From: Chaunax sp. Z400
Taxonomy: Eukaryota; Chordata; Actinopteri; Lophiiformes; Chaunacidae
Direction of reading: 5' to 3'
Assembly: GCA_037577475.1 (NCBI GenBank)
Contig: CM075184.1
Span: 7,124,094 to 7,188,093, forward strand
Length of the DNA: 64,000 nucleotides
Below the pieces are notes generated by a model that saw nothing but the letters and a program-made list of their open reading frames with translations, searched no databases and was not told where the DNA came from. Positions 57,370 to 64,000 of this stretch are shown here, piece by piece. The first letter of the stretch is position 1; every line of letters starts with the position of its first letter. Made by a program: the position numbers and the translations under genes.

Positions 57370-57680
57370 GGTCTTTAAAGGAACAGCTGAGAAAACATGA
57401 TTTCATTATTTACTCAAGCCCAATTTGATGGAAATTTAAGTGATGTTTCGTAGTCCACAAAAAAAATCTATGAAACATCACAGCAAAACCACCTAAACAA
57501 CTGAAACAACTGTTTCAACTCATTTCAAAATGTAAAAAAACCCCAAGGAAACATAAAATGACTCCATACAGCTCATAATGAGTAATCCGAGCCAGCTGAA
57601 GCCCTGAGATCCCAAACTGGTTTAAAAGGACATTATTTTACCCCCTTTAAGCTGAATTTTTCTCTGTAGCCTCTAAGCTA
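57370..57680. repeat. rep-A copy
   Basis: GTCTTTAAAGGAACAGCTGA, CGTAGTCCACAAAAAAAATC and TGACTCCATACAGCTCATAA match the copy at 46850-47130. No coding content. The stretch 57690-58210 after it holds nothing I recognise. Confidence 0.6.
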
Positions 57681-58215
57681 AAAATAATGATATACCTTTT
57701 TGCTACTTTTTTTCTTTCTTAAAAGTAATAATAGACTAAATAACAAATGAGATATGTGACTACTGAATGTCCACCTCTCAAAGTTTCCTTGTACTTCATG
57801 GCAGAACAGCTTTGCAACAGTCTCCATATAAAGAAGAAAGGTGCACAATCTTCAGTGTTTGTACATGTACCGCTAGACGAGATCAGCAAGAGCTCAACTA
57901 TGATCTCAACTTACCTCAGTGCTTACCTGCTACCAAGAAGCACACAACAGAAGCTGATTATGTCTAGTTGTGCATGTACAGTACATGCATTTGATGAGCC
58001 TGTGCGCCTACTTCAGATGGCATGTGTGCTAACACTTTTAGCTTAGAGGCTACATTGGCTTCTTAACAATTAACAGACAGATCATTGTCATCATTGTGTT
58101 GAATGAATCAGATTATTAGTCACGCATCTCATTTATGATTTAAATGACTTTGGCAGTGTACTGTAACGGGATTGTCTTGAGCACACATGCTTAATTCCAG
58201 TTTCCCCAAGAATTA

Positions 58216-59587
58216 CTCAACAAAAATATGAACGCAAAACTTCTGTTTTTGCTCCCAGTTTCCATGAGTTGAAGTAAAAGATCTAAGATATTGTCTGGTC
58301 ACACAAAAGGCTTATTTCCCTCTTTCACCCTGTTTAAATCTGTGTTGGTGAGCCTTTGCCCTTGATGGAGATAATCCATCCACCTTACAGCTGTAGTGTA
58401 TCAAGATGCTGATTGAACAACATGATTGTTGCACAGGTGTGCCTTGGGCTGCTCACAATAAAAGACCACTCTACAATATACAGTGAGACCAGTCAGTATC
58501 TGGTGTGAACACCATTTGCCTGTTGCAGTGCGAGACATCTCCTTCAGTTGATCAGGTTGCTGATTGTTGCCTGTGGATTGTTGGTCCACTCATCTTCAAT
58601 GGCTGCATGAAGATGCTGGATATTGGCAGGAGCTAGAACACACTGTCATACACAGTCATCCCTAAGAAGCTCAGTGGCTGACATGTCTGGTGATGCAGGC
58701 AATGTAAGAACTGGGATGTTTTCAGCTTCCAGGGATTGTGTACAAATCCTTGCAACATTATCATGCTGCAATATGAGGTGATGGTGGTGGATGAAAAGGG
58801 CGACAAGATCTCGTCATGGTACCCCTGTGCATGCAAACAACAAAATGCACCTGTGTTATTTGTATGTAGCTTCATCCTGTCCATACCATTACATCACCAC
58901 CACCATTGGCCATTCTGTTCACAATGTTTGGCACCAGCAAACTGCTCACCCACACGACGCCATACACACTGTCTGCCATCTGCCTGGTGCAGTGTCAACT
59001 TAATTTGTGAAGAGAATTCTACTGAAGTAGGTTATGACGACAAACTGCAGTCAGTTTAAGACCCTGGTGAGGATGATGAGCATGCAGATGGACGTCCCTG
59101 GGATGTGACGCTCCAGGGCTGCCGTGGTTACACATGGCCTGCGGTTGTGAGGGCGATTGGATGCACTATCAAATGTTTGGAAATGGCGTGATGATGATGA
59201 TGATGTTGATGGCTTATAGTAGAGGTGGACATTCCTGCAGTCAGCGTGTCAATTGCCTGCTCCCTAGAAACTTGCGATATCTGTGGCATTGTGTTGTTGT
59301 GTTGATAGAACTGCCCAATTTAGGGTGGACTTTTATTGTGACAATCCTAACGCACACATGTGCAATAATCATGTTGTCCAATCAGCATCTTGATATACTA
59401 CTGTACACCTGTCAGTTAAATGGAGTATCTCAATCAAGGGCAAAACCTCTCTAACACAGATTTAAACAAATTTGTGAGCAACATTTGAGGGGTATCAGCC
59501 TTTTGTGTGCATCAGGTAAGTCTCAGGTCTTTGACTTCAACAAAAATTGGAGCAAAAAGGAAATTGTTGCATTTCTATTTTGTAGTG
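58216..59587 (-). mobile_element. Tc1-like transposon with both ends, dead transposase
   Basis: The left end TA|CTCAACAAAAATATGAACGC and the right end, read inverted as TA|CACTACAAAATAGAAATG, form imperfect inverted repeats next to TA dinucleotides (58214-58215 and 59588-59589), the Tc1/mariner target. A second inner pair (TTTTTGCTCCCA / TTTTTGCTCCAA) supports it. On the minus strand, pieces such as LTLPASPDMSATELL and EDEWTNNPQATISNL resemble the transposase C-terminal half, but stops and frameshifts are frequent. Length is about 1.37 kb. 54950-55300 is a deleted relative. Confidence 0.7.
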
Positions 59588-59939
59588 TACATCCACTCTA
59601 CTCAACCTAACATTGAATGTGTAATGCCAACTTTCCAGTGCCAGGAGTAAACATGCCTTAACCACAATCTTTTGTAACTTTGACTGCATTGTGTTGATGA
59701 AATGACTCACTGCCTGATCTGCTGTGGTTTTACTCTTTAGTCAATAACCATGATGTCATTGTTTCCCCTTCTTAATCACTGCGCTAAATAAATGGTCCTG
59801 GTAAAGATTGTGAATCCACAGTATGTAATGAAGAGAGATGCTGAGCCCATGCAGGCCAGCTGTGTTTTTCCACCGCATTGGATCTGCCTTCAATAGAACA
59901 AATGTGAGCTGCAGCACATTGTAGGAGTCTGTAAATATA

Positions 59940-60809
59940 CTGAGCAACAGTAGAAACGCATCATTTTAAAAACCCAATAGTTTCCTTTCACTAGCCCTAA
60001 TCTACTGAAACAAACAAGGATGTGATACGTAGAAATTACTTTTATAAATACCCACAACCAAAACATGTTAAATCATGATAAACCATAATTTAGTAATAAC
60101 ATAGATATAACAGTCTTTGGTGCATTTCAGAGTAAACGATGATGTTGGTGAGATTTTTTTCTGCATGATTGAAAAGACCTGGCCAAGGCAATAAAATCCT
60201 GGGTCTAATTAATGTCCTACAGATGTTACAGATGTTGTGGCTCATTGCACAGTGGAGGCAGATCACATTTAGTGACAAGTCCAGATTTAACTTGCACAGA
60301 GCTGATGGTCGTAGGCGTGTTTATCGTGTTTATTTTATTGGTTACTGTTTTGGTGGTGATGTCATGATGTGGGGAGCCACTGCTAATGGATGGTGGTCAG
60401 ACCTTGACCAAATCCACGGTACACTGACAGCTATTGGTTACCGAGATACGGTCCTAGGTCCACATGTCATTCCCAGGATACAGCAATCAGGCACCACCTT
60501 CATGCATGACAATGCCAGACCACATGTGACTCATGTCTGTCAGGAGTAGCTTACCAGGACCAGAACAATGTCGCTGTCCTTCCTTGGCCATCATATTCAC
60601 CAGATCTCAACCCAATAGAGCATCTGTGGGATGTTCTGGATCACTAGGTGAGACGGAGAGATCCTGCTCCAGCAACACATGAACAACTTGTCTCAGCTCT
60701 GCAGGAAGAATGGCATGTCATCCTACAAGTCCAGATTAACCGTTTTATTAATTCCATGCAAAGGAGATGTGATGCAGATGAAGTGTATTTCTATCTGCAT
60801 ACATACAAA

Positions 60810-60849
<40 letters not shown>

Positions 60850-61392
60850 TATGTATATGCATACATGTACATATGTATGTATGTATATGTATACGTGTAC
60901 ATATGTATATACATATGTATACATTTCTTCTTTTCCTATGTTTATTTAATGTACTTATCTCATTATTGTATATTATTTTGTGAATACACATTTTATCTTT
61001 ATCTTATTCTACTACTGTATCCTATTTTTATTACTGTTATGTTGTTTACTTAATTACTGTCTTTTTTCTTATGAAGCTCCCCGGCATAAGTTTTTCACGA
61101 TTGTACCTTTACAACCAGTGTGACAATAAACATCTCGACTCTTGAATCTTGACGCAGTGATAAATGCTGGAGGTGATCACAATCACTACTGACTGTTGTT
61201 GTTCTCTGTATCACCATCCACACTTTTTGACTTGTAAACACTAAGGCAACAACCACTAATTTGCACAAAAATGATTTTTCTGTATGGCTAAAGGGTGAAT
61301 AAAGATGTGCGAACCATAGTTTATCTTTGATATTTAATATGAACAGGATGGCATGACATAAAAAAAAGAAATGCGTTTCTACTGTTGCTCAG
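59940..61392 (+). mobile_element. Tc1-like transposon with both ends and near-full transposase remnant
   Basis: The left end TA|CTGAGCAACAGTAGAAAC and the right end GTTTCTACTGTTGCTCAG|TA are inverted repeats of about 21 bp (59940-59960 versus 61372-61392) bounded by TA. Inside, the plus strand (60169-60549) reads WLIAQWRQITFSDKSRFNLH, GGDVMMWGATANGWWSDL, DTVLGPHVIPRIQQSGTTFM and HDNARPHVTHVCQE. The remainder (PIEHLWDVLDH-like, then NNLSQLCRKNGMSSY) is frame-broken. A (TG)n/(TATG)n microsatellite and a LINE-like tail (CAATAAACATCTCGACTCTT) have expanded within 60815-61155. It is the reference copy for three fragments elsewhere in the window. Confidence 0.85.
60815..60935. repeat. (TG)n-(TATG)n-(TACATA)n microsatellite inside the Tc1 element
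   Basis: A TG run followed by TATA, TATG and GTACATA units. It generates Val/Cys and Tyr/Ile-rich open frames on both strands (60648-60983, 60679-61053, 60791-60991), none of them genes. Confidence 0.95.
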
Positions 61393-64000
61393 TACACAGC
61401 CGTTACAGGTTCAAGGCACATTCTGGGAGCAGGTGTTAACTTGAAACATTTTGTTCTGACTCATTTGTTTTTGTGATTTATTTGTTATGTCTGTCAATTG
61501 GGGCAACAGCCACTATAGTGCCTGTCTTGTAGTACAATGTACTTTCAGAATAGCAACACTGTGTTCATCTTTGTGAACTGACGCTCATTATAGAAGAGTT
61601 TTCTGACTACTAGAAGATTTCCTGTCCATCCAACTTTCCTATTGATAATTAAACTTGCTCCTGCCATCAGGCCTTATTGGCTTATTAAAATGAAATCAAG
61701 CATCATCTTTTGCCTAAAACAGAAATTGTTGCCATTTCTTGCTACCATGATGTTTAATCAAAATCAGCTTTTTATATCTTTTAATAAGCCACATTTCACG
61801 TTAAACTGGTCACTTTCAGTATGCATTACAATTTGACTGACAGAACTGTTCAGCTGCCAAAAAGAACTTTCCAGAAAATCACATGCTCCTGAAATTGTGT
61901 TTTCAGCCCTTTGCAGTTTCTTTGACAGCACATTCTACTTTTTTCCTGACTGTCAGCCCAAAGGTGCGATAGACAAAATCAGTGTAGCGATTTGATTTTT
62001 GCTGTCGCTACGAGTTGCAATGGAGGGCAGAAAGTCCTGCAATCTGCTGCAGAAAAGTTACACAGTCACCTAAACACAATTACAACCACATTGATCGAGA
62101 GAAGAGGGGAAAGTGAGTAACATCTATAGAACAGACTACGGGCTTATGTGTAACAAGAAAAGAAGGGTACGTTTTTATATGCATAAAAGCTACTGTAAAA
62201 CAAAGATGGAGAAAGAAAATAACATAAATTACTATTCCCATTATCTTATAATGCTTAGTGCTCATTTGTTATGGTTGTCAGTTGGTTACATGTTACATAT
62301 GATTATATGAAACACTGAAAGCACACAAAACAGTTTATATAGATTTAAGATTTATTTCAGAAGGCTTACAATAGCAAATGTCACACATTTGAAATGTAAT
62401 TATTCAGTGAACCACCTGGTGCAACGGTCCTGACTGTTTAACAACAGACCATAATAAAAATTCTGTTTGCAAACACAGAAAAATGTGTCAGTAAGGTTCT
62501 ACAGAAGCGGTATTACTAAACATGGTATGGTCATAAAAGTAACACCTATCACTATAAGCAGGTGTTGTCATGTTGGTTTAATGTCATGTCTCCTCAGCCT
62601 TTACAGATACACGGACTACTGAAGCCTCAGAAGCTGTTAAGGCTCTCTGGTCTGCAGAATCAGAGTGGTACTGTGCTGCCTGCATGGTGCTGAGCATACA
62701 GACAGAGTCCCTCCACACTAAATGATACAGTATAAAAAGTCTATTTGAGTGTAAGAAAATGTTATTGTTGAAACTGTAAGGGCTGATCGGCTAAGAATGT
62801 ACACAAAAGTGGACCAACATATGGTTTGGGTGCTTTATTTTGATTCCTTCTGCTAAATATAATGCTAATATAATGCTAAATAATGTCTAACATTACAAAA
62901 TATAAATGAAAATAATGTTTTCTCTCTTTTGAATGTAATAAAAAAGTTGTAAATATAGTCTCAGAGTAGCTTAGTGCCTTGCCAGTAGGTTGAATGAACA
63001 CAAATCACTTCTGTATTTGCGTATAGTTGCCATTTGGCAACAAATTCATTTTAGCATTTTACAAAAAATACTCTTGCCATCTAAACTGGTTTTAATGATG
63101 AAAATTAAAAGTTCACTTACAACAGATTGTATTTCAATTTTTTTTCTTGAGGGAATTTGGGCTAAATATTGAAGAATTTGTGAACTTTGGGAGTTGTTAG
63201 GTCATGATCTTCTCAGTGTCAAGTGGCCATTCAAGAAAGGAAGAGTAAACACGGTTTCCTGTTCATGTGATGTGATGTGCATTAGTCCAAAATCTAACTA
63301 AAAGTCCCCTTGTCAAACCTTAACAGTAAAACATGAATTTTATATTACTACCTTTTAGTAAAACTGAGATTAACAGCATGCAAGAGGGTTAAGCTATGCA
63401 AGGTACACCCTTAAATAGCAGCGTCGAGCTGTGACAGTGAGTCCTGTGCTAATACTTCAACTCCTCTGAGGCCTGCTGCAGCCAAAAGAGGGATTTGTTG
63501 ACTTTTTTCTCTCAGTTCATGTCTTTCTTTTCCACTGAGAAGGGTTTCAGAAATTGCAACCTTACATACTTTTACTATTTCCACATATGTAAGAGGCTTT
63601 CTGTTTTCCTAGAATCCACTGTATTCTTAACAAACACACATCTGCTTGTTGTTGTGCTGTGAGGGAATGAGGAGCCTCGTGTAGATCGCTCATACTGGGC
63701 TTTGAGCTATTTTATTTTGGACTTCTGCAGGTGAATCTCTTCCAAGTCTCCGTGTCTGGCTTCATGATGGCATTAATATTTCCACTTTTGACAATCGCAA
63801 CAGACTTTGTACAAATTAAACTCACCGGCTCATAAAGCTTGTTGCAGACACAAGATCTCTTCTCTTCTCTCTTCCTGGTCTAGATGGTAGCGCTGATAGT
63901 TTCAAGAATAAAAACAAAACAAAACAAAACAGGCAATTTAACATCATCAAACCAATAAAAGATGAATAAGATATACAAAGGAAAGAATAAATAAAAAGAG
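61393..64000. other. Right-hand flank, no gene recognised
   Basis: AT-rich DNA with only short, unconvincing open frames. A (AAAAC)n run lies near 63910-63930. A GTGAGT donor-like site on the minus strand near 63820 is too isolated to call an exon. No RNA gene or clear transposon was identified. Confidence 0.4.

Noticed and set aside
60648..61053. Cys/Val- and Tyr/Ile-rich frames of 111 and 124 codons
   Set aside because: Most of their length is a (TG)n/(TATG)n microsatellite; the start is a frame-broken Tc1 transposase tail.
63820..63890. Possible minus-strand exon (ACTATCAG acceptor, GCCG|GTGAGT donor)
   Set aside because: The short open stretch matches no protein I know, has no neighbouring exons, and chance splice-like motifs are common.

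Overview
The window is nuclear DNA from a vertebrate, almost certainly a teleost fish. It holds multi-exon genes with GT-AG introns whose products match vertebrate FAH, MTHFS and MINAR1 over their whole lengths. These genes lie in DNA dense with repeats typical of fish: Tc1-like and hAT transposons, L2/CR1-type and I-type LINEs, a Penelope-like element, MITEs and microsatellites. No prokaryotic operon, CRISPR array, phage or tRNA/rRNA gene was seen.

Layout. 1-230 is an AT-rich microsatellite. 269-657 (minus) is the first coding exon of a divergent nuclear lamin that continues off the left edge. 2836-19590 (minus) is a complete 14-exon fumarylacetoacetase gene (fah, 418 aa), with every splice phase reconciled. 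19.6-22.5 kb is the divergent spacer, occupied by a dead LINE and small inverted repeats. 22819-28490 (plus) is the 3-exon mthfs gene (200 aa), with a 38-copy 30-bp minisatellite in its second intron. 28.6-37.9 kb has no recognised host gene and carries scattered repeats. 37.9-38.4 kb is a GC-richer stretch that may be the promoter and 5' UTR exon of minar1. 39418-55837 (plus) is a complete 4-coding-exon minar1 gene (916 aa), with large repeat-filled introns. 56-64 kb is the minar1 3' flank, with two Tc1-like elements that keep both ends and no recognised gene.

How the genes relate. FAH performs the last step of tyrosine breakdown and MTHFS recycles 5-formyl-tetrahydrofolate; both are cytosolic enzymes. 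MINAR1 is a C-terminally anchored membrane protein linked to Notch2 and mTOR signalling. They share no pathway; they are together because of conserved synteny (human 15q25 carries KIAA1024/MINAR1, MTHFS and FAH in the same neighbourhood).

Hunt result. I found no previously undescribed gene system. The observations most worth checking are a hAT element with an exact 8-bp palindromic target duplication and a Tc1 fragment nested inside it; a 99% identical 193-bp copy shared between the last intron and the 3' UTR of minar1; a both-strand-open minisatellite; a long fold-back plus a perfect 20-bp hairpin in fah intron 8; a hammerhead-like core in a Penelope-like remnant; and two in-frame tandem acceptors in minar1.
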